From CAMBDS01 sp964355675 (GTDB taxonomy: Bacteria > Electryoneota > AABM5-125-24 > Hatepunaeales > Hatepunaeaceae), in the NCBI GenBank assembly GCA_964355675.1, contig CAYHEC010000016.1:18722-82721 (forward strand): a stretch of 64,000 nucleotides of DNA. Direction: 5' to 3'. Position numbers and translations under genes: made by a program. Within the stretch, counting starts at the first letter, position 1. Each line of letters starts with the position of its first letter. The notes beneath the pieces are model-generated. The model had not been told where the DNA came from and did not search any database. It saw only the letters and a list, made by a program, of their open reading frames with translations. This document shows positions 34,959 through 43,697 of this stretch, piece by piece.

Positions 34959-36329
34959 ATGAATAGGTCAACAATGGACGAATCGGTGCAAGATATTATT
35001 GAGTCGGCCAAGCTAGAGGGAGGAACGACTCTGAATCTATCAAACAGACAATTAACGAAGATTCCTTCTGAAATATTCGATCTTGTCAATCTAACCGAGT
35101 TGGATCTATCTTGCAATGAACTGAAGTGTTTTCCTGTCGAATTGACGCGCCTTATAAACTTGAAATGGTTGTGCTTGAGTCAGAATGAAATTGCTGAACT
35201 TCCTCCTGAAATTGGTGATCTTGCAAATCTGACCGATTTGTGTTTCTATAAGAATTCCATCATAAGTCTACCCGCTGAATTGGGTAATCTTGTTAATTTG
35301 ACAAAGCTTGACTTGTGCGAGAATCGTCTGAACGCCCTTCCTGCTGAACTTGGCAAGTTGACAAATTTGAAAGAGCTATATCTTGAAACAAATTGTCTAA
35401 AAAGTCTTCCGCCAGAATTCGGGCAGCTTCGCTCTTTCGAAGACTTATCGCTTGCTGATAATCAATTAGAAACGCTTCCCATAGAATTTGGAAACCTTAA
35501 GAATTTAACCCAGCTCTACCTATGGGATAATGAATTTTCCGTTTTCCCCTCTGCATTGTTCGAGCTTTTCAACTTGGTGGAACTGAGCATACACGATAAT
35601 CGGTTGAAAGTAATACCCGGAGAGATTGGAAACCTTATTAACCTAACCTATTTTTGTTCATCCTATAATCCTTTGCGTGAAATACCTCCTGAGATTGGAG
35701 CGCTTTCAAATTTAACTACGTTGTTTATCTACAATTGCAGGTTGAAAAGTGTTCCAGCAGAACTCGGCGATCTGACTAATTTGACCGATCTCAGTCTCAG
35801 TCGAAACCAACTTGTCAATATTCCTGTCCAGTTGGGTAATCTCAGCAAATTGACCGACTTACGTTTGGGTCATAATCTTCTTACGACCATTCCAGTCGAG
35901 CTGGGTAAACTCAAAAATTTGACTATATTGCAGCTCCAGAAAAACCTTCTAAAGAGCGTTCCAGCAAAATTGGGAAACCTCAAGAACTTGATGTCAATGG
36001 ACTTATCTAAGAACCAGTTAAAGGATGTCCCTGCAAAACTTGGAAAACTTACTAAATTGAGACATTTTATCTTATCCAATAATTGTCTGACCGACCTTCC
36101 TCCAGAAATCGGAAGACTTAAAAACCTAAGAGAGCTTGATTTAAGTGGGAATCAGCTGACTCATGCTCCCCAAGAGCTAATCTTCTTGACAAAACTATTG
36201 GCTTTCGATATGAGGAGAAATCCTCTTAACGGGGACTTTTCGCCCGAAATAGTAGAGTGGCTGAAGGATAGTCGAAAACGAATGGGAATGAGAGCTCGTA
36301 GTAAACATCAAACTGAGTGGTTTCGCTAA
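34959..36329 (+). CDS. leucine-rich-repeat protein
   Basis: 456 residues; strong ribosome binding site (AGGGAGG, seven bases before the ATG). After a short N-terminal segment, residues about 25-440 are 17-18 tandem 23-residue LRRs of the pattern LxxLPxExGxLxNLxxLxLxxN, for example LAELGKLTNLKELYLETNCL. This is the Shoc2/ROCO-like bacterial LRR class, used for protein-protein binding. There is no signal peptide, no kinase or GTPase domain and no secretion signal, so it is probably cytoplasmic or exported by an unrecognised route. It starts a co-directional set with two ankyrin-type genes (18 bp to the next gene), indicating an operon of repeat proteins. Confidence 0.92.
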   Translation: MNRSTMDESVQDIIESAKLEGGTTLNLSNRQLTKIPSEIFDLVNLTELDLSCNELKCFPVELTRLINLKWLCLSQNEIAELPPEIGDLANLTDLCFYKNSIISLPAELGNLVNLTKLDLCENRLNALPAELGKLTNLKELYLETNCLKSLPPEFGQLRSFEDLSLADNQLETLPIEFGNLKNLTQLYLWDNEFSVFPSALFELFNLVELSIHDNRLKVIPGEIGNLINLTYFCSSYNPLREIPPEIGALSNLTTLFIYNCRLKSVPAELGDLTNLTDLSLSRNQLVNIPVQLGNLSKLTDLRLGHNLLTTIPVELGKLKNLTILQLQKNLLKSVPAKLGNLKNLMSMDLSKNQLKDVPAKLGKLTKLRHFILSNNCLTDLPPEIGRLKNLRELDLSGNQLTHAPQELIFLTKLLAFDMRRNPLNGDFSPEIVEWLKDSRKRMGMRARSKHQTEWFR

Positions 36330-36346
36330 GGAAGAGATAGCATTCA

Positions 36347-37291
36347 GTGGTCGGTAATACTCAAAAAATATTTCTAGAGGCTGATTTGGTAGAAGCTGAT
36401 CTGAACCTATCCGGCAAAGACGGTGTAACCCCTTTAATGAAGGCCATCATCAGGAAGGATCATGAGGTTGTCACGTCTCTGCTATTAGCAGGTGCGCCCA
36501 TTGAAGCCCGTCAGCGTAATGGTTACTCAGCCCTTCACATAGCATCTGCAATCGGTGATGCGAAAATTGTGCAAACTCTGATTTCGGGCAGGGCTGATGT
36601 GGATGTCAAAACTCTTCGTAACGCATCACCGCTGATCATCGCTGCGGAGAACGGCCATGTCGAAGTGATCGGGTTGCTGGTTTCGGCTGGCGCCGATCTG
36701 AATGCTCAGGACAACGATCAGTTAACCGCCATGATGACTGCGATAATAGGCGGTCATCTCGAAGCGGTGCAGCTACTCCTACAGGCAGGAGCAGACATCC
36801 ATGCGAGGGACTCAATTGACGCAACAGCGTTGACATTTGCCTCTGACAGGTTGGATTTCCATTTTGTGGCAGACTTGTTGAATCGTGGCGCCGACCCAGA
36901 TGTAGCCGATCAGCGCGGGATCACACCGTTGATTATGGCGGCGGGAAAAGGATCAGCGGAATCAATTAGAAGATTGCTCGACGCCGGTGCCGAAGTAAAC
37001 GCCCGATGCCAACGGTTATATGAGCGCTTAGGATCACGGACCAAGGATGGACACTATGTGATTTATGAAGGCGATACAGCATTGATCGTGGCAGCTAGGG
37101 AGAATCACCCCGAGGCGGTGCGAATGCTGCTGAACGCCGAAGCGGCGATCGAAGCGGCCAACATAAATCGCCATACCGCCTTGGATGCGGCAAAGATCGA
37201 GGGGAACAATGTGGTGATCAGTATTCTAAAGGAAGCTGGAGCATTAGAAAATTCCGCAAGAGCCGCAAAACCAAAATATACGAGGATATGA
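36347..37291 (+). CDS. ankyrin-repeat protein
   Basis: 314 residues from a GTG at 36347, preceded by AAGGAAGAG at a slightly long distance. Eight ankyrin repeats cover almost the whole protein: DGVTPLMKAIIRKDHEVVTS, NGYSALHIASAIGDAKIVQT, NASPLIIAAENGHVEVIGLL and so on, with the standard G-xTPLxxAxxxGHxxxVxxLLxxGA pattern. Repeat six or seven has an insertion (RCQRLYERLGSRTKDGHYVI). No signal peptide. The next gene starts one base after its stop (TGA-A-GTG), so translation is coupled with the unknown family protein at 37293. Likely an intracellular protein-binding scaffold. Confidence 0.9.
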   Translation: MVGNTQKIFLEADLVEADLNLSGKDGVTPLMKAIIRKDHEVVTSLLLAGAPIEARQRNGYSALHIASAIGDAKIVQTLISGRADVDVKTLRNASPLIIAAENGHVEVIGLLVSAGADLNAQDNDQLTAMMTAIIGGHLEAVQLLLQAGADIHARDSIDATALTFASDRLDFHFVADLLNRGADPDVADQRGITPLIMAAGKGSAESIRRLLDAGAEVNARCQRLYERLGSRTKDGHYVIYEGDTALIVAARENHPEAVRMLLNAEAAIEAANINRHTALDAAKIEGNNVVISILKEAGALENSARAAKPKYTRI

Positions 37292-37415
37292 AGTGTTTAG
37301 AATAGTTGAAAGCTTAGAGCATCTAAGCATAGAGGGAATCGAGGTCTTTAAACAGATATTTGACAAACCGGCATTTAGTTACATTAAATGGTTTGATGAC
37401 CATGTGGATATCTAT

Positions 37416-37704
37416 ATTCAAAATCCAGAAATTCTGCTCACTCCAGCCGTCCCCGAAACAGAATCCGAGATAATTAGAGATGTCGTTCGATCAAGTATGG
37501 TTGAATTCGAAATTCAAAATCCAGAAATTCTGCTCACTCCAGCCGTCCCCGAAACAGAATCCGAGANNNNNNNNNNNNNNNNNNNNNNNNNNNNNNNNNN
37601 NNNNNNNNNNNNNNNNNNNNNNNNNNNNNNNNNNNNNNNNNNNNNNNNNNNNNNNNNNNNNNNNNNTAATTAGAGATGTCGTTCGATCAAGTATGGTTGA
37701 ATTC
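37416..37704 (+). repeat. 96-bp in-frame direct repeat spanning the assembly gap
   Basis: Unit A 37416-37508; unit B starts at 37512, is cut by the gap at 37567-37666 and its end resumes at 37667-37704. The period is 96 bp (32 codons). Because scaffolders insert exactly 100 Ns and both contig ends carry the same unit, the duplication may be an unresolved overlap. Confidence 0.7.
37567..37666. other. assembly gap of 100 Ns
   Basis: Exactly 100 undetermined bases, the conventional placeholder for a scaffold join of unknown size. The flanks share repeated sequence, so the true gap may be zero or negative. Confidence 0.98.
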
Positions 37705-38357
37705 TAACCAAAAGTCGCGGGAGATTTTACAGTCCTTTACGAGTCCGATGGACTACACTCTCGTGATTGCCGAGACTACTTTCTGAACAACTTTATCGAT
37801 AAATATAGCGCGGAACCTCCTGTTCTCGAGTTCCCATATGAGGGTGGATCAACTCCTTTCTACTCTAACAATGGCAGGATGATTTACGCATTTTCACGTG
37901 AGCTGTATCTTCTATTTTATCAATTTATTATAGACTCAAGTCATTTTGGAAGTGATCTGCCAGAGAATCCCTACGGAGTTATACGTACTCTAAATGCCTA
38001 CGAAGCACTGAATATCTACCTGATAGAAAATCGCCTTCCAGTACAGTACATAAGTGAGGGTCTCTGGAGTTGGACAATCCGGCGAGGCGAAATTCTCGCA
38101 TCGCACCCAGCCGAAAAGGAGTGGACAATTTCAACAATCGGTGAGCTCTTCAAGCAATACTGGAGTGAAATGCCGGTGACTTTGCGACGGGTAACGCCTG
38201 CTGATGTCATCCACTCGATTTACATCGAAGAAGACTTTCGGGAAATAAATGTCTTCGCCGAAACGGATAAAGGGCCAAGACTTCTGATCGGGTCAAATCT
38301 CGTTGTGGATTTTGATGACTCAAAGTGCACTCAGACCTCAAACGAATTGGATGAAAA

Positions 38358-39236
38358 TTGTTCCAAATAATTGAAGATTTCGAGGACTTGAAGATCGAGC
38401 AATTCAAGGAACGCTCGGATTGCGGTTGGCATGATAGAGCTCATAATGGCGAGACCGTGTTTATGCCGGCAATAAAAATCTCTATCAACGGTGGTGGTTC
38501 GATACTGCTCTATTTTTATCTAAACGAAATGCTATTAGTACCGATCCGTCCAAAGACTAAATATGATACCCTTGAAGATTGTCTTCAATTAGATTGGTAT
38601 GCGTTCGAGTTGAAGACTGCCGGGAATTTCATTGTGGCTTGTGAATCCGGCGGGTGGCATTCTTCTTGGGTACAAAGGGGATTAGTTGATCTTCTTGACT
38701 ATGGGGTGGAACCGCCAATCATTGAGACACCATCTCCTGGTGGTCCCACCGTTTCTTTCAATCAAAGTTGTGGAATGACCTACGCCTTCTCCCATGCGTC
38801 GTTTCGACGTTTGTGTCAGGCATTTAATAGAACAACCGATTCAGAGCATGCTCTGAATCCCGAAGAATTGGAGCCTTTGTTTGGTATTGAGGCTCTTCAC
38901 CGATTTTTGTTTTATAATGCTTTTCCAATCGATTGTCAACAGAAAGGTCTCTGGGTATGGACAATTCCTGCCAGAGAAATTCTGGCATCGCACCCGGGAG
39001 AAAAGGAGTGGACAATTTCAACGATCGGTGAACTCTTCAAGCAATACTGGAGTGAAAGTCCGGTGACTTTGCGACGGGTAACGCCTGCTGATATCCTCCA
39101 CTCGATCTACCTCGACGAAGATTACCGTCAGATCGACGTCTTCGCCGAAACGTCGAAGGGCTTGAGACTTCTAATCTTGCCCAGTTTGGTTGTCGATTTT
39201 ACTGAAGGGTCGGTCATTTCGAGTCATGTTCTTTGA
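38358..39236 (+). CDS. unknown-family protein copy 2
   Basis: 292 residues from a TTG at 38358 that overlaps the end of copy 1 by 13 bp. The start is supported by homology: TTG-TTC-CAA-ATA-ATT-GAA corresponds to GTG-TTT-AGA-ATA-GTT-GAA of copy 1. Features: an N-terminal beta-rich half (SINGGGSILLYFYLNEMLLV), a GWHSSW turn, and a conserved C-terminal half (KGLWVWTIPAREILASHPGE, then EKEWTISTIGELFKQYWSES and DIDVFAETSKGLRLLI-like). No signal peptide, no catalytic motif I can name. DNA identity with copy 1 is highest over about 38095-38250 versus 38985-39140, showing tandem duplication. Its 3' end overlaps the convergent glycosidase gene by 23 bp. Confidence 0.7.
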   Translation: MFQIIEDFEDLKIEQFKERSDCGWHDRAHNGETVFMPAIKISINGGGSILLYFYLNEMLLVPIRPKTKYDTLEDCLQLDWYAFELKTAGNFIVACESGGWHSSWVQRGLVDLLDYGVEPPIIETPSPGGPTVSFNQSCGMTYAFSHASFRRLCQAFNRTTDSEHALNPEELEPLFGIEALHRFLFYNAFPIDCQQKGLWVWTIPAREILASHPGEKEWTISTIGELFKQYWSESPVTLRRVTPADILHSIYLDEDYRQIDVFAETSKGLRLLILPSLVVDFTEGSVISSHVL

Positions 39237-40077
39237 CCCTTGCGATGCCGATAATATTCGGAATCGGCCAAGCGTGACTGTTGTTGTCGTTCAAATTGAA
39301 ATCGGTTTCATAACTGCCGACAAGCTCGATCCGGGTGGAATCAACGCTGATGTATAGCTGTGCCTCGGGTCCACCCTCAAGATGTTGAGCGCAGACCAGA
39401 TCAAGTGGCAGCGAAAGTAGTAGTCGATTGAAATCGTGCATTGTGTAAGGAGACCGGCAGTAGATGAACAGCACTCGTCCTGCCGAATCTTCACCTAACG
39501 CCACGTCACTCCATTTCTGATCCTGTTGATGCCAGCGGTTTTCGCCCGACCGTTTGATGAGTCTGAGATTCTGAATGACTGTTCCGTAAGACTCCAGAAC
39601 CTGCTTGATCGATGTCGATTCGCGGTCGAAGATTCTAAATGGTGGGATACCCTTTTTCTTCGGATCAAATGCGGCGAAGGATTGGTAAATATTGGTCCCT
39701 TTATTGTTCACATGCCCTTTGGTTTGCATGAACCCCGTGTGCGTCCGATAATTCATCTCGTACATTCCCGCGTTCACTGCACCGACAAGGTTGTATTTCT
39801 TGCACCACTCTTGTGCCGTCAAACATGAGTCGCCGGACTGGCTTATCCCCATACATTGAAGGTTCCATTTCCGTGGATCAATTCGGAGAACCGTGATCGT
39901 TGAGTCGCCATAAGGAGCAAATTGAGTGACCTTGAAACGTCCCAGTTCAAGTCCGTCGTCCAGTTTGACCCAGTCGGTTTGTGCCGAGATGGCGGCAGTT
40001 GTGCAGATAATCAGGCAAAGAGCAGCGAAGCTAAAGGGATTGAATATCGCACTTCTCTTTTGGATTTTGTGTTGCAT
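39214..40077 (-). CDS. secreted phosphodiester glycosidase (NAGPA-like), stand-alone
   Basis: 287 residues with a signal peptide (residues 1-32, ending AAISAQ). It is closely related to the N-terminal half of the fusion protein at 31215-32900: LELGRFKVTQFAPYGDSTIT, LVGAVNAGMYEMNYRTHTGF, FIYCRSPYTMHDFNRLLLSL, LDLVCAQHLEGGPEAQLYI. The family includes N-acetylglucosamine-1-phosphodiester alpha-N-acetylglucosaminidase and bacterial exopolysaccharide/wall-acting homologues. The protein stops where the fusion continues into its FGE-like domain. It is convergent with the unknown-family gene (23 bp overlap) and lies beside cell-wall-type enzymes on the same strand, which suggests envelope glycan work in the periplasm. 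Confidence 0.85.
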   Translation of the reverse strand: MQHKIQKRSAIFNPFSFAALCLIICTTAAISAQTDWVKLDDGLELGRFKVTQFAPYGDSTITVLRIDPRKWNLQCMGISQSGDSCLTAQEWCKKYNLVGAVNAGMYEMNYRTHTGFMQTKGHVNNKGTNIYQSFAAFDPKKKGIPPFRIFDRESTSIKQVLESYGTVIQNLRLIKRSGENRWHQQDQKWSDVALGEDSAGRVLFIYCRSPYTMHDFNRLLLSLPLDLVCAQHLEGGPEAQLYISVDSTRIELVGSYETDFNLNDNNSHAWPIPNIIGIARVKEHDSK

Positions 40078-40137
40078 TGCCAGTTGCTCTTTAAGTGATA
40101 TGATGCGTTATAGAATATGAGCGGAAATCGTCAATTC

Positions 40138-41073
40138 TTAACGCGTTGTCTTGAGCGGATAGATTTCTTCTCCGTGTAACCAGCGTAAAGCAAAACTACG
40201 GTCAATTTTGACTACTACCATTGAATCAGGTTGGTAACAATCGAGCCAAGCGTTTGCATCATCATAGCTCACCCCAACGCCGTTCAAGGAAAAGCCAGAA
40301 TGACAGAAAGTCATTGAGCTGTCAGGCGAATACTCCAAGAATAGCGTGTGTCCCCAGCCTTTCGATAATCCCACCAGATAAATCCCGAATCCCTGAGATT
40401 GCACGTGCGAGAAGAACTCTTCTTGAGTTTGCATTTTCGGCAGGTCTCTTCCAGCGTATGAACGAATCATCTCATCTTCCGCCAAATATGATAACCGAAT
40501 GCCATCTCGCTTGACAACCTGAAATCCCGTTGCGATTAACAAGCGTTCGAGATACCAACCACAGGCTATTACGCCTTTATGCGGAGTCGAGGCAAAACCG
40601 TTGAAATCCCATTCGCCGCCTACCCAGAGGGGAAAGAGCAGTTGACCGAAAGATGCTTCTATTGTTTCTTGAGCTGATCTGACTATTTGTTCTTTTTCGT
40701 AAGTATTCGAAGCCTTCTTGAAAGCATTCTGAAGAGAACTCTGGCGGCGCGAGATGGCTTGCAATATTGCGTTATAACGGGATATGATAGCCGATCTTCG
40801 TTCCCACAAAGCAATTTTATTCTGTTTAACAGAATCAATCTCATCCTCCGTCAAGATCAAGCCATTCTTTCCGAGTAAATCCAACCAAGCTACGGTATCC
40901 GGACTCCACCGGGTAGTCTTCTCGGGCAGAATAAGAGGCGCGGGATCAGAAAAAGTGTTACTCAATTGATCTGTCGGCTTGAAGCCGTACAGCAGAGTCG
41001 AAGCAGCCATTGCAGTCAAACCGAAGACAACTCCTCCGCCAATCATAAGCCCGTTACGTTTGGAGTTGATCAT
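40138..41073 (-). CDS. membrane-anchored NlpC/P60-like cysteine peptidase candidate (copy A)
   Basis: 311 residues with an N-terminal membrane anchor (residues 8-31, LMIGGGVVFGLTAMAASTLL). The conserved block WVGGEWDFNGFASTPHKGVI-ACGWYLERLL contains the putative nucleophile Cys within xACGWYL. GWGHTLFLEY provides a downstream His, and an Asp/His set follows (FCHSGFS). The same order (GTPWEFYG..., IACGYFV, NHVGFL, FCHSSY) occurs in the protein at 52824-53615, so these are two members of one family with the fold order of NlpC/P60 or CHAP amidases. Its start overlaps the preceding gene's end by 4 bp (ATGA), so it is translated in an operon with the SleB-like and CCA genes. Catalysis is inferred, not shown. 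Confidence 0.6.
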   Translation of the reverse strand: MINSKRNGLMIGGGVVFGLTAMAASTLLYGFKPTDQLSNTFSDPAPLILPEKTTRWSPDTVAWLDLLGKNGLILTEDEIDSVKQNKIALWERRSAIISRYNAILQAISRRQSSLQNAFKKASNTYEKEQIVRSAQETIEASFGQLLFPLWVGGEWDFNGFASTPHKGVIACGWYLERLLIATGFQVVKRDGIRLSYLAEDEMIRSYAGRDLPKMQTQEEFFSHVQSQGFGIYLVGLSKGWGHTLFLEYSPDSSMTFCHSGFSLNGVGVSYDDANAWLDCYQPDSMVVVKIDRSFALRWLHGEEIYPLKTTR

Positions 41074-41864
41074 TTGAAAAAGAAAATAGCATCAACACCC
41101 TGCTCACGGTAGAGACTCATTCTAAAGCCCGCGCCTTTTACTCTCTCGTCCTGTATCAATGCCTCCACAGTCTTGAAGGGACCCAATCCACCGAAGGCGG
41201 CAACCAAATTTTTAGGTTGATGATATTTCGATGCATATATATCGCCAACATAGCCGAAAAACATAGCACTTTTACTGTTATCACTGGCTTGCCCTGCCAG
41301 AACTGCGTCAACGGTTGCCGTCACCGCACGAACGATACGATCGAAGTTCACAGCGTCAGTTCCGGTTGTGGTATCGGACGGGATCAGGTGTAAGAAACTG
41401 CGGATATACTCAGATGGCTCGCGAGCGAAGTCCTTCTTTCGCAGTTCTAAATAGTCTGGTTCCAGTTTTGACAAAACGGCGTGAACTTCAGGTTTGCCGA
41501 AAAGCGATCCCGTTGGGTCGAATTTTCCCGTTATCCCGTAGAATTGGTTCGGAGCGAGTATCGCAGCGGAAATGGGGTGCTTTTTGCCTGAGTATCCTCT
41601 TACCGCTCTCCTGAGGACTACCCATGTCATGGCGACCGTCTTCTCACGGATATTATCGTCTGATAAGTACCGCCACTCCCCCAATTCCGAAACAACGCAG
41701 GCGGCAATCCGGTTTCGATCTTTGACATCAAATTGAAGATATTTCTTCTCGACCTTGATGCTATCATTTCTATCAGATTCCGTAGTGTTAGAATCAGCTC
41801 GCGAAGTAGTCGCAAGGAGTAGGAATAACACTGATATCGACAAAGCAGGATAATTAAATTTCAT
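41070..41864 (-). CDS. secreted SleB-like (Hydrolase_2) cell-wall hydrolase candidate
   Basis: 264 residues with a signal peptide (1-23, ending TSRAD). Residues about 52-115 resemble the SleB/CwlJ catalytic region: IAACVVSELGEWRYLSDDNI, then KTVAMTWVVLRRAV and ILAPNQFYGI. This corresponds to 'xxxVIxGEAxGExxxGKxAVAxVVLNRV...QFSxxx', where the Glu near the start would be catalytic. The match is distant. It sits between the CCA-adding enzyme gene (11 bp overlap) and the NlpC/P60-like gene (4 bp overlap), so the three are co-translated. With the neighbouring glycosidase it points to peptidoglycan or glycan turnover. Alternative: unrelated lysozyme-like protein. Confidence 0.5.
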   Translation of the reverse strand: MKFNYPALSISVLFLLLATTSRADSNTTESDRNDSIKVEKKYLQFDVKDRNRIAACVVSELGEWRYLSDDNIREKTVAMTWVVLRRAVRGYSGKKHPISAAILAPNQFYGITGKFDPTGSLFGKPEVHAVLSKLEPDYLELRKKDFAREPSEYIRSFLHLIPSDTTTGTDAVNFDRIVRAVTATVDAVLAGQASDNSKSAMFFGYVGDIYASKYHQPKNLVAAFGGLGPFKTVEALIQDERVKGAGFRMSLYREQGVDAIFFFK

Positions 41865-43176
41865 GATTTTCCTTACTCAGTGATAGCAATTTTACGGCTA
41901 TAGTCAACCCCTCGGAAAGAGTTGAAAATTCACCGTCTAACTGCATCTCTTCAAGTTGGTTAAGAATGGTCTTGAATTGAGGGCCAGGCTTCATTCCCAG
42001 TTCGATCAGATGCCTGCCTAAAACAATCGGCTTGACCGTCTCCTTTTCGACTTCAACTTCGAGGTCGAAAATCCCAATTCGATCCTCACCGGGTCTGCAT
42101 GAGGCGTCAGCTTTGACAACTTCTCGAATAGCGATGAGGTGTTCTCCGGCTTCTCGAACGAACCGCCGAACCGCCTTTGGCGAAATCTCACCTCGCGACA
42201 GGTGCATCGGTCGCATGTGAAGTTGACATACGGCTTTGATTTGATCCCGTAATTCATTGCTGAATTTAAGTCTGTCAGCGATTTGCGTGACCAGGGTGAC
42301 TCCTGCTTTATCGTGTTCGTAAAAAGTATTGTGTCCCTTTTCAGGAGAGAATTGCGCTACACTCGCTTTGCCAACATCATGCAGCAACGCCGCCCAACGA
42401 TATTGAATTGGAGCCCGATCAAAAACCTGCAGAGTGTGAACGTAAGCGTCTCCTTCCGGATGATGGACTGGAGATTGCTCTACTCCCTTTAACGCGCTGA
42501 TTTCTGGTAGAATATGCGCCAAAATGCTGGACTGTTCGAGACCAATAATAAAGTCCGAGGGTTTGGAATCTTTGAAGGCCTTGTCAAATTCCATTCTGAT
42601 CCTTTCCCATGAAACATGCCCTACGATTTCTGGGCCAAATTTAACGGCGGCTTTCTTGGTCAGGTCTTCGATACTCCAACCAAACCTTGCGGCAAATCGG
42701 AAGAGACGAATGATCCTGAGATAGTCTTCCTTGAAGCGGAGTTCTGCCTCACCGACGGCCTTAATCACCCCTAGCAAGATGCTCAATCTCCCCTCAAACG
42801 GGTCAATGATGTTCCCGTTGGAGTCCATTGCCATTGCGTTACACGTAAAGTCGCGACGGCATAAATCGTCCGCGAGGTAATTTGCGAAAGCAACTTGACA
42901 ATGACGGCCATCGGTATCATGATCGCTGCGGAAGGTGGTAATTTCAAACGATTCGTCGCCGATCACCAGTACGACTGTTCCGTACTTCTCACCCCCAACG
43001 TCGTAGGCAGAGTATCCCTTTGCAGACGCGCGTTCGATGACTTCCTGGGGTTTTAGCGACGAAGCGAAGTCAATGTCGTTCGGTTTAAGTCCCAGTACAA
43101 TGTCGCGAACGCATCCGCCGACGGCGAAGACTTCGTTGTCGAGGATATGTTCGAGTACCTCAATTCTTTCACGCAT
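41854..43176 (-). CDS. cca: CCA-adding enzyme / poly(A) polymerase family nucleotidyltransferase with HD domain
   Basis: 440 residues from the ATG at 43176 (GGAAAT seven bases upstream; an in-frame ATG four codons earlier and a longer frame to 43251 are less likely). The head domain has the signature VGGCVRDIVLGLKPNDIDFA, with the catalytic DxD in NDIDF. RRDFTCNAMAMD and RIIRLFRFAARFGW complete the class II tRNA nucleotidyltransferase motifs. An HD domain follows (RWAALLHDVGK). The enzyme adds or repairs the tRNA 3' CCA end; the tRNA fragment at 58306 shows that CCA is not always encoded here. A poly(A) polymerase function cannot be excluded from sequence alone. First gene of a three-gene overlapping operon. 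Confidence 0.92.
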   Translation of the reverse strand: MRERIEVLEHILDNEVFAVGGCVRDIVLGLKPNDIDFASSLKPQEVIERASAKGYSAYDVGGEKYGTVVLVIGDESFEITTFRSDHDTDGRHCQVAFANYLADDLCRRDFTCNAMAMDSNGNIIDPFEGRLSILLGVIKAVGEAELRFKEDYLRIIRLFRFAARFGWSIEDLTKKAAVKFGPEIVGHVSWERIRMEFDKAFKDSKPSDFIIGLEQSSILAHILPEISALKGVEQSPVHHPEGDAYVHTLQVFDRAPIQYRWAALLHDVGKASVAQFSPEKGHNTFYEHDKAGVTLVTQIADRLKFSNELRDQIKAVCQLHMRPMHLSRGEISPKAVRRFVREAGEHLIAIREVVKADASCRPGEDRIGIFDLEVEVEKETVKPIVLGRHLIELGMKPGPQFKTILNQLEEMQLDGEFSTLSEGLTIAVKLLSLSKENHEI

Positions 43177-43228
43177 GTTTATTTCCATTAAACAGATGCC
43201 AACTTGATCACCATGACAAGTAAGTGAT

Positions 43229-43459
43229 TTACGACCATTCCCACTCGTCACGCTTTTTATCTGGCACTATGATGTCGAACTTCCCTTCTCGTACTTGCAG
43301 ACATATCCGAGCACGTTCAAGTCTTCTTCGCATGTGCTTGTACCATTTAGGAGGCTTATACCAGGGTTTCTCGTCTCTGCCCAATTGCAGGTGAGTTATT
43401 GAATATCGAGAATCGCTGAAATACCACCTTTGAGGTATCTTTCTTTTTGTTCTGCTCAT
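43229..43459 (-). CDS. 76-aa basic hypothetical protein
   Basis: A small, very basic protein (MSRTKRKIPQRWYFSDSRYS at the start) with aromatic-basic clusters (EKPWYKPPKWYKHMRRRLER) and an acidic Trp end (RDEWEWS). The pattern resembles small phage- or plasmid-borne proteins of unknown function. It lies just upstream of the CCA gene. No strong ribosome binding site is seen. It could bind nucleic acid, given charge and Arg content, but that is a guess. Confidence 0.5.
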   Translation of the reverse strand: MSRTKRKIPQRWYFSDSRYSITHLQLGRDEKPWYKPPKWYKHMRRRLERARICLQVREGKFDIIVPDKKRDEWEWS

Positions 43460-43614
43460 GGCGAACGCCAGGTTTTCTACTTCTCTTTAATTGATGATTT
43501 CGATTTGGGTAGCTTCATAGATCAGTGTTCGGTATCGCAAGTAACGCGCCAATAATTATAAAATGCCACAAAGCCTAAGCAAGAGTGAGTAATGATGTTA
43601 CACTGGTCGTCGTT

Positions 43615-43665
43615 TGTAGAGATTTATCTACATCCGTTGGAAGTATCTGTAGAGAATTATCAACA
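43615..43665. promoter_or_regulatory. paired 18-bp activator sites for the ankyrin genes
   Basis: TGTAGAGATTTATCTACA (43615-43632) and TGTAGAGAATTATCAACA (43648-43665), start points 33 bp apart. The second is identical to the site at 17563. This places the ankyrin cluster under the same activator as the secreted-protein genes. Confidence 0.82.
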
Positions 43666-43697
43666 CAGATAAACCGGATTGATGTCTTCAACTTTTC

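Larger units (their letters stand above)
37293..38370 (+). pseudogene. unknown-family gene copy 1, interrupted by assembly gap, 96-bp repeat and an in-frame stop
   Basis: GTG start at 37293 (MFRIVESLEHLSIEGIEVFK), read through to 37566, then 100 Ns, then the same frame restarts and meets TAA at 37705 before continuing open to the stop at 38370. The part after the gap aligns well with the next gene (38358-39236): AGDFTVLYESDGLHS versus AGNFIVACESGGWHS, GRMIYAFSRE versus CGMTYAFSHA, and a near-identical tail EKEWTISTIGELFKQYWSE. In that alignment the TAA replaces a Glu codon (GAA), so it is a one-base change or a sequencing error. The 96-bp direct repeat beside the gap may be an assembly artefact. 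No known domain is recognised. Either a recent pseudogene or a mis-assembled intact gene. Confidence 0.7.
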
